12,891 nt of DNA. It comes from JAIEPT01 sp038217425 (GTDB taxonomy: Bacteria; Planctomycetota; Planctomycetia; Gemmatales; Gemmataceae). Shown here piece by piece: positions 1 through 7,050 of this stretch. The notes beneath the pieces were generated by a model. That model did no database searches. It had not been told where the DNA came from and saw only the letters and a list, made by a program, of their open reading frames with translations. Numbering within the stretch: position 1 is the first letter of the stretch; every line of letters begins with the position of its first letter. Both the position numbers and the translations under genes were made by a program. The stretch spans positions 1 through 12,891 of the forward strand of contig JBBQPM010000199.1 in the NCBI GenBank assembly GCA_038217425.1, given 5' to 3'.

Positions 1-71
1 TGGCTCGCCGATTATGCCGGGACGAGTGCCGGAAACCATTGGCGCGCCCCAACCGTCAATCCGGGATTCGC

Positions 72-2006
72 TCAAATCATCGGCCAATCTTCGTAACGGC
101 CCTTCTCCAGGAACCCCCGCTCGCGCAGCTCCGCCACGATCCGCTCCGCCGCCGCCTCCGGCGTCACCCGCGTCGTGTCGATGTGGACCTCCGGCGCCTC
201 GGGCGGTTCGTACGGCGAATCGATGCCGGTGAAATTCTCTAGCTCGCCGCTGCGGGCCTTCTTGTACAGCCCCTTGGCGTCGCGCTCCTCCGCCACCGCG
301 ATCGGCGTATCGATGTGGACCTCGATGAACTCGCCCGGCTCCAGGGCCGCGCGCGCCGCCCGGCGCTCGCTGCGGAACGGGGCGATGAACGCCGTGATCA
401 CGATCAGCCCGGCGTCCACCATCAACCGTACGACCTCCGTCACCCGGCGAATGTTTTCGACGCGGTCGACGTCGGTGAAGCCCAGATCCTTGTTGAGCCC
501 GTGACGGATGCTGTCGCCTTCCAGGAGATACGTGTGCCGGCCCTCCGCGAAGAGCTTCTTCTCAACGAGGTTCGCGATCTCCGTTTTTCCTGCCCCGGAG
601 AGACCCGTAAGAAACACCACGCACGGCCGTTGGCCCTTGATGTTCGCGTGCGCCTGCTTATTGATCTCGACCGCTTGCCAGTCGATCACTTGCGAACGCC
701 TGAGCGCGCCGCGGAGCATGCCGCTGCCGACAGTGTTGTGCGTGATGCGGTCGATCAGGATGAAACCGCCGGTGTCGCGGTTCTCCTGATAGGGGTCGAA
801 CGCGATGGGGCGGTCCAGTTCCAGTTCGACGACGCCGATCTCGTTCAGGTCGAGCTTCTCCGCGGCGACGTGCTCGAGCGTGTTGATGTTGATCTTGTAC
901 TTGAGCGGTAGCACCGTCGCCGTGACCGTCTTGGCGCCGATCTTCATCAAGTAGCTTCGGCCGCGAAGCATCGGCTGCTCGCTCATCCAGACGACGGTCG
1001 CTTCGAACTGGTCGGCAACTTGCGCGGGAGCGTCGGCCGAGCAAATCACGTCGCCGCGCGAGCAGTCGATTTCGTCGGCAAGCGTCAACGTGACCGATTG
1101 ATTGGCGACGGCGGAATCGAGGTCGCCGTCGGCGGTGACGATGCGCGTCACGGTGCTTTCCCTGCCCGACGGCATCGATTTGATCCGCTGGCCCTTCGTA
1201 ATCGTGCCGCCGACGATGACTCCCGCGAAGCCCCGGAAGTCGAGGTTCGGACGGTTCACCCACTGCACCGGCATGCGGAACGGCTGCTGCTGCAAACGGA
1301 GTTCGTCGATCTCGACCGTCTCCAGAAAATGCATGAGCGTCGGCCCGGCGTACCACGGCGTGTGCAGGCTCTTCTCGACGATGTTGTCGCCCTTCACCCC
1401 CGAGATCGGAATGACCTGAATGTCCTCGAGTCCGATCTGCTTGGCGAACGTCCGGTACTCGGCTTCGATCTTGTCGTAAATCTCCTTCGAGTAGCCGACG
1501 AGGTCCATTTTGTTGATCGCGAGCACGACATGGCGGATGCCGATCAGCGAGACGAGAAAGCTGTGCCGGCGCGTCTGCACGAGGACGCCTTTACGGGCGT
1601 CGATGAGGATGATCGCGAGGTCGGCGGTCGAGGCGCCGGTGACCATGTTGCGCGTGTATTGTTCATGCCCTGGGGTGTCCGCGACGATGAACTTACGGCG
1701 ATCCGTGGAGAAGAAGCGATACGCCACGTCGATGGTGATGCCCTGCTCGCGCTCCGCGGCCAGACCATCGAGAAGGAGGGCGTAATCGATCTCGCCCTCG
1801 CGGGTGCCGACCTTCTTCGAGTCAGCGACCAGCGCGGCGAGTTGGTCCTCGAAGAGCATTTTCGATTCGTAGAGAAGTCTGCCGATGAGGGTGCTCTTGC
1901 CGTCGTCGACGCTGCCGCAGGTGATGTAGCGGAGCAGGCTCTTGGTTTCGTGGGCTTTCAGATACTGGTCGATGTCGGTGGCGATCAGGTCGGAGACGTG
2001 AGCCAT
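72..2006 (-). CDS. cysNC: Bifunctional sulfate adenylyltransferase large subunit / adenylylsulfate kinase (CysN-CysC fusion)
   Basis: This 644-residue protein joins two enzymes of sulfate activation. The N-terminal part is the GTPase subunit that drives ATP sulfurylase (with CysD) to make APS; the C-terminal part is APS kinase, which makes PAPS. Visible GTPase motifs are GSVDDGKST (31-39), DTPGHEQ (110-116) and NKMD (165-168), followed by EF-Tu-like beta-barrel domains to about residue 440. The kinase domain starts near 450 with Walker A GLSGAGKT (468-475), then LEGDSIRHGL (495-504), DRVENIRR (514-521), KGLYKKARSGELENFTGIDS (578-597). The length is as expected for a CysNC fusion. The ATG shares one base with the cysD stop (TAATG), so the two are surely cotranslated. 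Oddity: in the kinase loop FIAPFR, Ala542 sits where E. coli CysC has the phosphorylated Ser109. The enzyme is cytoplasmic. The function call is secure. Confidence 0.97.
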   Translation of the reverse strand: MAHVSDLIATDIDQYLKAHETKSLLRYITCGSVDDGKSTLIGRLLYESKMLFEDQLAALVADSKKVGTREGEIDYALLLDGLAAEREQGITIDVAYRFFSTDRRKFIVADTPGHEQYTRNMVTGASTADLAIILIDARKGVLVQTRRHSFLVSLIGIRHVVLAINKMDLVGYSKEIYDKIEAEYRTFAKQIGLEDIQVIPISGVKGDNIVEKSLHTPWYAGPTLMHFLETVEIDELRLQQQPFRMPVQWVNRPNLDFRGFAGVIVGGTITKGQRIKSMPSGRESTVTRIVTADGDLDSAVANQSVTLTLADEIDCSRGDVICSADAPAQVADQFEATVVWMSEQPMLRGRSYLMKIGAKTVTATVLPLKYKININTLEHVAAEKLDLNEIGVVELELDRPIAFDPYQENRDTGGFILIDRITHNTVGSGMLRGALRRSQVIDWQAVEINKQAHANIKGQRPCVVFLTGLSGAGKTEIANLVEKKLFAEGRHTYLLEGDSIRHGLNKDLGFTDVDRVENIRRVTEVVRLMVDAGLIVITAFIAPFRSERRAARAALEPGEFIEVHIDTPIAVAEERDAKGLYKKARSGELENFTGIDSPYEPPEAPEVHIDTTRVTPEAAAERIVAELRERGFLEKGRYEDWPMI

Positions 2007-2908
2007 TAGAAGTACCCTTCCTGCTTCTTCTTCTCCATGGACGCGGCCGCGTCGTGGTCGATCATGCGTCCCTGGCGTTCGCTTGTCGTCGTCAGCAGCA
2101 TCTCCTGGATGATCTGCGGCAACGTCGTCGCCTGGGATTCGACGGCGCCCGAGAGCGGGTAGCAGCCAAGCGTGCGGAAGCGGACCATCTTGCGCATCGG
2201 CGTCTCACCGGGCCGAAGCGGCATGCGGTCGTCGTCAACCATGATGAGGGTGCCGTCGCGGTCGACGACGGGGCGATCAGCCGCGAAGTAGAGCGGCACG
2301 ATCGGGATGTTTTCCTTGTGGATGTATTGCCAGACGTCGAGTTCGGTCCAGTTGGAGATGGGAAAGACGCGGATGCTCTCGCCCTTGTTCTTGCGGGTGT
2401 TGTAGAGCCGCCAAAGTTCGGGACGCTGGTTTTTGGGATCCCAGGAATGGGCGACGGAGCGGAAGGAGAAGATGCGTTCCTTGGCGCGGGATTTTTCCTC
2501 ATCGCGCCGGCCGCCGCCGAAGGCTGCGTCGAAGCGGTAGTGATCGAGGGCTTGCTTGAGGCCCACCGTTTTCCAGAGATGGGTGTGGACCTGGGAGCCG
2601 TGCTCGAAGGGGTTGATGCCCAGGGCGCGGGCTTCGGGGTTTTGATAGACGAGGAGTTCCATCTTGGATTCGCGGGCCATGCGTTCGCGCAGGGCGTACA
2701 TGTCGCGGAATTTCCAGGTGGTGTCGACGTGCAGGAGCGGAAACGGCGGCGGCGCGGGGTAGAAGGCCTTGCGGGCGAGGTGGAGCATGCAGGCGCTGTC
2801 TTTGCCGATGGAGTAGAGCATGACCGGCTTGTCGGCCTCGGCCACGACTTCACGCATGATGTGAATCGCCTCGGCCTCGAGTCTCTGCAGATGGGTCAGC
2901 ATATTCAT
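2006..2908 (-). CDS. cysD: Sulfate adenylyltransferase small subunit (CysD)
   Basis: CysD is the catalytic subunit of ATP sulfurylase, forming APS and pyrophosphate from ATP and sulfate together with the CysN GTPase. The 300-residue length is typical. The ATP-pyrophosphatase PP-loop is visible as SIGKDS at residues 33-38, and a family-typical GGGRRDEEKSRAKERIFSFR block lies about residue 150. The C-terminus SMEKKKQEGYF also matches the usual CysD ending. It is the first gene of a cysD-cysNC operon, with a one-base stop/start overlap. Two in-frame ATGs lie close together (2908 and 2902); I chose the first. The only ribosome-binding candidate is GGGAG about 12 bases upstream, which is weak. A 205-base leader region with an inverted repeat and a promoter-like pair lies upstream. 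Confidence 0.97.
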   Translation of the reverse strand: MNMLTHLQRLEAEAIHIMREVVAEADKPVMLYSIGKDSACMLHLARKAFYPAPPPFPLLHVDTTWKFRDMYALRERMARESKMELLVYQNPEARALGINPFEHGSQVHTHLWKTVGLKQALDHYRFDAAFGGGRRDEEKSRAKERIFSFRSVAHSWDPKNQRPELWRLYNTRKNKGESIRVFPISNWTELDVWQYIHKENIPIVPLYFAADRPVVDRDGTLIMVDDDRMPLRPGETPMRKMVRFRTLGCYPLSGAVESQATTLPQIIQEMLLTTTSERQGRMIDHDAAASMEKKKQEGYF

Positions 2909-2982
2909 GAACGCGGCACGTCTCCCTGGTTTCCTACCGTAGAACTTCTCCGCAAGCTGCGGACAAGTTATTGCCGGCGATT

Positions 2983-3043
2983 CGTAGGGCGAGCGGCCTC
3001 GCTTGCCTTTTGCGGAGTGAGCAAGCGAGCGGCTTGCCCTACG
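2983..3043. repeat. Imperfect inverted repeat upstream of cysD
   Basis: A 24-base left arm (2983-3006) and a 23-base right arm (3021-3043) enclose a 14-base spacer. The outer eight bases (CGTAGGGC) and the inner eight (TCGCTTGC, read from the left) pair perfectly; the middle of the stem has mismatches and one extra base. There is no T-run on either side, so it does not look like a simple intrinsic terminator. A smaller 5-bp hairpin (CCGCA-AGC-TGCGG) follows at 2950-2962. The right end CCCTACGGTG recurs exactly at 7059-7068 in another hairpin. It may be a dispersed palindromic repeat, or a leader structure for cysD. Confidence 0.7.
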
Positions 3044-3073
3044 GTGGCGACTCAGCCGCGTTGGATAAGTGAC

Positions 3074-3101
3074 AATATATCCGTGCCGCGGGTGAAACCA
3101 A
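3074..3101 (-). promoter_or_regulatory. Possible promoter for cysD-cysNC
   Basis: Read on the minus strand, TTGGTT (3101-3096) and TATATT (3079-3074) are separated by 16 bases. The -10 box matches the sigma-70 consensus at five of six positions and the -35 box at three. This is the only AT-rich spot in the gap. A GGATA-N10-TATCC dyad (3063-3082) overlaps the -10 box and could be an operator. It would give a leader of about 160 bases containing the inverted repeat at 2983-3043. The evidence is sequence resemblance only. Confidence 0.3.
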
Positions 3102-3113
3102 GAGGCGCCGAGG

Positions 3114-3728
3114 TTACTTGAGTTCGCGGATGCGAATCTCCTTGTACCACGCCTCGCTGGGCGGGCCGCCGTGAATCTGCAGACCGATCCGGCCCTTGAG
3201 TTCGATGGCGGCGTCGGGCTCGGTGTAATCCACGGTTTGCAGGCCGTTGATCCAGAGTTGGATCCGCTTCCCCTCGCAGCGGATGACGTAGTCGTTCCAT
3301 TCGTCCTTCTTGAGAACCTTCAGTACGTCTTCGATCTTGGGGCCGGCGAGGACTTTCTTGCGGCGCGATTCGTCGTACAGGGCGCCCCAGTAGTTTTGCC
3401 CGAGGTCGGCCTGGTAGCCGATCATCTCGTGATGGTTGGGGATGCGTCGGCTGCGAACCTGAATGCCGGCGTTGGCCTTGTCGCCGCCCAAGAGTTTGAA
3501 CTTCAGACGCAATTCGAAGTCGGCGAACTCGGTCTTGTGCGTGAGGAACTCGTTGCGTGCGACCTTTTCCTTGAGGTTGCCGCCGACGATGGCGCCGTCT
3601 TCGATGCGGAAGATCTTGAGGTCGCCGTCCCAGCCGGCGAAAGTTTTACCGTCGAACAGGGGCGTGAATCCATCTTGCGCGAACGCGGAGCCAGCCAGGA
3701 ACATGACCAGGAGAGCGAGGCGTTTCAT
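3114..3728 (-). CDS. Secreted DUF1080 (3-keto-disaccharide hydrolase-type) protein
   Basis: The 204-residue protein has a signal peptide (MKRLALLVMFLAGSAFA, likely cut after residue 17) and then a single DUF1080 domain, a concanavalin-like beta-sandwich fold. Family hallmarks are GFTPLFDGKTFAGW (20-33), the NAGIQVRS strand (87-93), the GYQADLG...YWGALYDE block (104-120) and the closing GRIGLQIHGG...YKEIRIREL (179-203). DUF1080 is very common in planctomycetes; characterised members act on 3-keto sugars or glycosidic bonds, and the substrate here is unknown. The protein should act outside the cytoplasmic membrane. It starts one base after the stop of the uronate isomerase-like gene, so the two are probably translationally coupled. 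The domain call is firm; the enzymatic role is inferred. Confidence 0.92.
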   Translation of the reverse strand: MKRLALLVMFLAGSAFAQDGFTPLFDGKTFAGWDGDLKIFRIEDGAIVGGNLKEKVARNEFLTHKTEFADFELRLKFKLLGGDKANAGIQVRSRRIPNHHEMIGYQADLGQNYWGALYDESRRKKVLAGPKIEDVLKVLKKDEWNDYVIRCEGKRIQLWINGLQTVDYTEPDAAIELKGRIGLQIHGGPPSEAWYKEIRIRELK

Positions 3729-3729
3729 G

Positions 3730-5037
3730 TTACTTGCCCTTCAGGAATTCGAGGAAATTGTCACGTAGGTAAAAACGCACGTCGCGGGCGATCGGGCCGG
3801 CCTCCACGCTCCATCCGGCGTCGGCGAGATCCTCGTACTTCGTCGTGAGGACGTCCGCGACGATGCGCCGGCTGTGGTCCCACTTGTAGACGAGCTGATC
3901 GAGGATGCGTGCGTCCGAGTGCTGCGGGATGAAGCTGGTGCCGAGCAGCTCGACGCGCATCTTGGTGACTTCGGTGATGAGCGACGGATTGTTGATGAAC
4001 CACCAGCAGCCGAAGACCATGAGGTTGCCAAACTTGCGGGCGGCGACGGCGAGTTCGTGCTGATTCTCGCGCGAGAGCATCGTCACGAAAAAGCGATTGT
4101 CCGGGAAGTCGTTGCAGAGCCGAACGACGGCCTGAACGTCGGCCTTGCCGGTCATGTCGCCGGCGTCTCGGAGCTGCGGATTGGCCGCCCGGCTCGAACC
4201 GATCATCATGGCGAACGGCAGGTTGTGTTCCTGGCACGTCGGCAAGATGATCTTCTCGAGCACCTTGTTTCCCGCCTTCTCGGCGTCGCCCTTGAGGGCC
4301 GGGTAGCGAAACGTCGGCGGCAGGCTGACCGCGAGATACGCCGCCTCGATGCGCCCGATCCAGTCGCTCAGAAAACGCCGGCCCTCCTTGACGTCGTTCT
4401 TGCCCAGATCCCCCTTCGCCTTGTAGCCCCACGGCCTCATGCGCTTCGACGCCGACGCCCAGTCGTGCAACATCGGATCGATGCGCAGCACGCCGGTGAA
4501 ACGCGGGTCGCGCGGGTCGCCGTCGAGCCAGCGCTGCCGTTCGTTGTCGTCGAACACCGCGTTGGTCATGGTGATCTTTTCGACGCCGGCGATCTTCATG
4601 ACGTTGTCGATGTAGTCGCTCGGATCCTGCTCGGCGAAGTATTCGCGCAGCGGCGTCAGACTAGTAACGTTCGGATCGAGTCCGAGTTTCTTGATGGCGG
4701 TGACGATGCCGCGACACGCTTCGGAGACGGGCGAACGCTCGACGAACAGGTGCTGCCAGATGTGGTCGGCTTGCTGGGCCCGCGTCATCGCCCAGAACTG
4801 TTCGTACGGCAATTTGCTGGGCGGGACGACGCGATAAACCTCGGCGATGAGGTAGTGGTAGGTGACGAGTTCATCGACGCCCCAGAGCATGAGCCCGTTG
4901 GGATCGGTCTGGGCGCCGCGATGGGCGACGGGGGTGCCGAAGCTGGGGGGGTAGAGATGCGTGTGCATGTCCACGATCTTCTGCGCCTGGACGGCTTCGT
5001 GGACGGCGGACCGAATCTGCGAACGTTCGAGCGGCAT
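3730..5037 (-). CDS. Uronate isomerase-family amidohydrolase-fold protein
   Basis: This 435-residue protein resembles bacterial uronate isomerase (UxaC), which interconverts hexuronates and keto-hexuronates and belongs to the amidohydrolase superfamily. Visible features are the metal-binding HxH (His25, His27 in VDMHTHLYPP), an HY pair (His61-Tyr62) at the place of the GDHYKW motif, FGCWWFINNP (342-351) matching the UxaC FGSGWWFND strand, and HSDAR (373-377) matching LTDSRSF, which supplies the metal/catalytic Asp and Arg. It is somewhat shorter than typical UxaC (about 470). A difference is MIGSSRAANP (278-287) where UxaC has HIGALRNNN, so the substrate may differ. No signal peptide is seen. 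GGAG lies 7 bases before the ATG. It is the first gene of a tight pair with the DUF1080 gene. The fold is secure; the exact reaction is not. Confidence 0.82.
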   Translation of the reverse strand: MPLERSQIRSAVHEAVQAQKIVDMHTHLYPPSFGTPVAHRGAQTDPNGLMLWGVDELVTYHYLIAEVYRVVPPSKLPYEQFWAMTRAQQADHIWQHLFVERSPVSEACRGIVTAIKKLGLDPNVTSLTPLREYFAEQDPSDYIDNVMKIAGVEKITMTNAVFDDNERQRWLDGDPRDPRFTGVLRIDPMLHDWASASKRMRPWGYKAKGDLGKNDVKEGRRFLSDWIGRIEAAYLAVSLPPTFRYPALKGDAEKAGNKVLEKIILPTCQEHNLPFAMMIGSSRAANPQLRDAGDMTGKADVQAVVRLCNDFPDNRFFVTMLSRENQHELAVAARKFGNLMVFGCWWFINNPSLITEVTKMRVELLGTSFIPQHSDARILDQLVYKWDHSRRIVADVLTTKYEDLADAGWSVEAGPIARDVRFYLRDNFLEFLKGK

Positions 5038-5044
5038 GTAGAAT

Positions 5045-5048
5045 CTCC
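5045..5048 (-). promoter_or_regulatory. Ribosome binding site of the uronate isomerase-like gene
   Basis: GGAG on the minus strand lies 7 bases before the ATG at 5037 and supports that start. Confidence 0.6.
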
Positions 5049-5073
5049 GGCCAGGGAGCGCTGGATGGAGTCT

Positions 5074-5101
5074 GATATACGTCTTCGTTTAGCGCTCGCA
5101 A
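5074..5101 (-). promoter_or_regulatory. Possible promoter of the uronate isomerase-like/DUF1080 pair
   Basis: On the minus strand TTGCGA (5101-5096) and TATATC (5079-5074) are 16 bases apart, each matching the sigma-70 consensus at four of six positions. They lie about 30 bases downstream of nothing but the dnaB stop region and about 37 bases before the isomerase ATG. The palindrome at 5080-5116 overlaps the spacer and the -35 box. The call rests on resemblance only. Confidence 0.25.
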
Positions 5102-5116
5102 GAGCCGACGAAGACG
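5080..5116. repeat. Inverted repeat between dnaB and the uronate isomerase-like gene
   Basis: A perfect 9-bp outer stem (5080-5088 CGTCTTCGT with 5108-5116 ACGAAGACG) encloses a 4-bp inner stem, GCTC/GAGC (5094-5097 with 5102-5105), closing on GCAA. No T-run follows on the minus strand, so a simple dnaB terminator is unlikely. It overlaps a promoter-like pair and may be an operator or an RNA structure at the end of the dnaB message. Confidence 0.55.
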
Positions 5117-5119
5117 GCG

Positions 5120-6550
5120 TCACAGATTGCCGCCGTACGCGGAGGAATGCTCGAGTACGAGATTCTCGAAACGCATGTACTTCTTGACGTAGACCAGGCC
5201 GATCTCGCCCGTCGGGCCGTTACGCTGCTTGCCCACAATGATCTCGATCTTGTCGGTGTCGGCGTACACCCCCGGCTCGGGACTGTCGGCGCGATGCAGC
5301 AGCATCACGGTGTCGGCGTCCTGCTCGATGGCGCCCGATTCGCGCAAATCCGAGAGCCGAGGGCGACGGTCCTGGCGATCCTCCGACGAGCGATTCACCT
5401 GGGCGAGCGCGATCACCGGGATTTCGAGTTCGCGGGCCAGGAACTTCAGACGGCGCGAGATGGCGGAGACCTGCTCCTGTCGGCTATCGCGTTTGTCGTC
5501 GGGGTCGATGAGCTGGAGATAATCGATGACGCAGATGCGGATGCCGTGCCGAAGCTTGAGCCGGCGGGCGTTGGCGGCGATGCGCAGCATGCTCTGCCCG
5601 GGCGTGTCGTCGATGTACATCTTCGCTTCGGAAAGAAGATGGCCCGCATGATACAGTTTGTCCGTTTCTTCGCTGTTGAGCATGCCGCGTCTCAAATTAT
5701 GGCTGTTAATCCTCGCCTGACAGCAGAGCAGACGCTCGGCGATTTCGATGCGGGCCTGCTCGAGGCTGACGAAGAGCGCGGGGAGTTTCTCCTCGACGCA
5801 GATGTGCCGGAGGATGTTGAGGGCGAAGGCGGTTTTGCCGACGCTGGGCCGGGCGGCGACGATGATGAGCTCGTTGTTCTGAAAGCCCGCGGTCAGATTG
5901 TCGAGATCGAGATAGCCGGTCGGGATGCCGCTGACGTCCTGATGCCCACGCGCCTTGCGGGCGTCGAGCCGGGTGTATGCTTCTTGCAGCGCGTCCTGCA
6001 GCGATTTGGTCTCGCCGGTGAGGCCCTTCTCGGCGATCTCCATGATCCGCTTCTCGGCGTGATCGAGCAGTTCCTGGGCCGGTCGGCTCTGGTCGAAGGC
6101 TTCCCTCTCGATGTCGTGACAGGTTCTCACCAGGAACCGGACGATCGCCTTTTGCCGAACGATGTTGGCGTACGAGGTCGCGTTGCCGACGACGGGGGCG
6201 GCGTCCCACAGCTCCGCCAGGTATTTCGCCCCGCCTACCTCTTCGTACTGGGTTACCTGCTCCTGCTTGTCCTTGCGGTCCTTGAACTTCGTGTCCGGAG
6301 CGATGGCGTTCATCTCGTTCAGATGGTTGGCCAGCGTGATCAGATCGACCGGTTGAGCCTTGTCGACGTAGAGATGCGTGATCCCCTTGTAAATCAGCTG
6401 ATGGGCGACCGCGTAGAAGTGTTCCGTCCTCAGATTCTGCACGACTTCGCTGATGAGTTCGTTGTTGCGCAGCAGGCAACCCAGGAGGCTGCGCTCGGCC
6501 TCCGGGTTTTGCGGCGGCAGTCGGCTGGCGTCGATGCTGTCCATGCTCAT
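5120..6550 (-). CDS. dnaB: Replicative DNA helicase DnaB
   Basis: DnaB is the hexameric 5'-3' helicase that unwinds DNA ahead of the replication fork. The 476-residue length is normal. The N-terminal domain runs to about residue 175 (LPPQNPEAERSLLGCLL at 11-27, then VGGAKYLAEL at 105-114), followed by the RecA-type ATPase: Walker A ARPSVGKTA (233-241), VSLE (261-264), Walker B-type VIDYLQL (341-347), AQVNR (383-387), DLRESGAIEQDAD (401-413) and the arginine-finger region KQRNGPTG (441-448). There is no intein. An insertion of roughly 18 mostly charged residues (about 84-104) lies in the N-terminal domain compared with E. coli DnaB. AAGGAG ends 5 bases before the first ATG (6550), which fits better than the ATG at 6544. 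It stands as a single gene, divergent from the EF-hand gene. Confidence 0.97.
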   Translation of the reverse strand: MSMDSIDASRLPPQNPEAERSLLGCLLRNNELISEVVQNLRTEHFYAVAHQLIYKGITHLYVDKAQPVDLITLANHLNEMNAIAPDTKFKDRKDKQEQVTQYEEVGGAKYLAELWDAAPVVGNATSYANIVRQKAIVRFLVRTCHDIEREAFDQSRPAQELLDHAEKRIMEIAEKGLTGETKSLQDALQEAYTRLDARKARGHQDVSGIPTGYLDLDNLTAGFQNNELIIVAARPSVGKTAFALNILRHICVEEKLPALFVSLEQARIEIAERLLCCQARINSHNLRRGMLNSEETDKLYHAGHLLSEAKMYIDDTPGQSMLRIAANARRLKLRHGIRICVIDYLQLIDPDDKRDSRQEQVSAISRRLKFLARELEIPVIALAQVNRSSEDRQDRRPRLSDLRESGAIEQDADTVMLLHRADSPEPGVYADTDKIEIIVGKQRNGPTGEIGLVYVKKYMRFENLVLEHSSAYGGNL

Positions 6551-6570
6551 GGCGGCTCCTTGGGCGATTA

Positions 6571-6585
6571 ATTCTTCATGAGAAT
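6571..6585. repeat. Short palindrome in the dnaB/EF-hand divergent gap
   Basis: ATTCT-TCATG-AGAAT forms a 5-bp-arm dyad 20 bases upstream of the dnaB start, in the 111-base gap between two divergent genes. It is a candidate operator, but dyads this short arise by chance. A weak TTTAAT (6611-6616) could be a -10 box for the EF-hand gene. I see no stronger promoter on either strand in the gap. Confidence 0.25.
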
Positions 6586-6650
6586 CGTGGACTTCTGGAG
6601 CCCAGCGGTGTTTAATCCTTCAGCGGACCACACCCACAATCCCATTTTAT

Positions 6651-6654
6651 GGAG
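6651..6654 (+). promoter_or_regulatory. Ribosome binding site deciding the EF-hand gene start
   Basis: GGAG lies 7 bases before the ATG at 6662, directly ahead of a good signal peptide. An upstream in-frame ATG at 6578 has no such site and would put 28 polar residues before the signal peptide, so it was rejected. Confidence 0.7.
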
Positions 6655-6661
6655 TCTCGTC

Positions 6662-7030
6662 ATGGCCAAGTTGTTTGGATTTTGCACTCTGCTCGCCGCG
6701 TTCGCCCTCGTCGCCTTCTCGGGCGATAGCTTCGGCGGCGAAAAGGACAAGAAAAGGAAGAAGGGGTTCGGCAATCCCGAAGAGATCTTCAAAAAGATCG
6801 ACGCCAACGGCGACGGCAAAGTGACCAAGGAAGAATACACGACCATTGTCACCAGGTTCTCGGACAGGGTGAAGGAAAAGAGCGGCGAAGAGGCGGCCAC
6901 CAAATTGCGCGAAGGCATGCTCAAGCGCTTCGACGCGGCCGCCACCAGCGGCTCGCTCGACCTCGAACAGTTCAAGAAGATGCAGGCCGACAGTCCGTTC
7001 GGCAAAAGGAAGAAGCCCGCCGACCAGTAA
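6662..7030 (+). CDS. Small secreted EF-hand protein
   Basis: The 122-residue protein starts with a signal peptide (MAKLFGFCTLLAAFALVAFS, probably cut near residues 21-26), then a lysine-rich stretch (28-34). One canonical calcium-binding EF-hand loop, DANGDGKVTKEE, spans 47-58 with all ligand positions intact (Asp47, Asn49, Asp51, Lys53 backbone, Thr55, Glu58). A second, degenerate loop (about 91-102, DAAATSGSLDLE) keeps the flanking helix pattern but lacks the Asp/Asn ligands at positions 3 and 5. Small exported EF-hand proteins of this kind are frequent in planctomycetes, where their job is generally unknown. The C-terminus is basic (GKRKKPADQ). It is divergent from dnaB and followed by a hairpin at 7051-7109, so it appears monocistronic. 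The calcium-binding call is good; no biological role can be assigned. Confidence 0.85.
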   Translation: MAKLFGFCTLLAAFALVAFSGDSFGGEKDKKRKKGFGNPEEIFKKIDANGDGKVTKEEYTTIVTRFSDRVKEKSGEEAATKLREGMLKRFDAAATSGSLDLEQFKKMQADSPFGKRKKPADQ

Positions 7031-7050
7031 TCGGCGCCCCCAGGGCTAGA

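Noticed and set aside
1..39. A possible partial minus-strand gene beginning at 39 and running off the window
   Set aside because: Only 13 codons are visible and there is no ribosome binding site, so nothing supports it.
1020..3121. Plus-strand open frames of 329 and 355 codons opposite cysNC and cysD
   Set aside because: They are antisense shadows of two clearly identified enzymes and lack family features.
3874..6571. Long plus-strand open frames (437 and 474 codons) opposite the isomerase-like gene and dnaB
   Set aside because: Both are antisense shadows from high GC at third codon positions; they contain no recognisable domains, while the minus-strand frames match known families.
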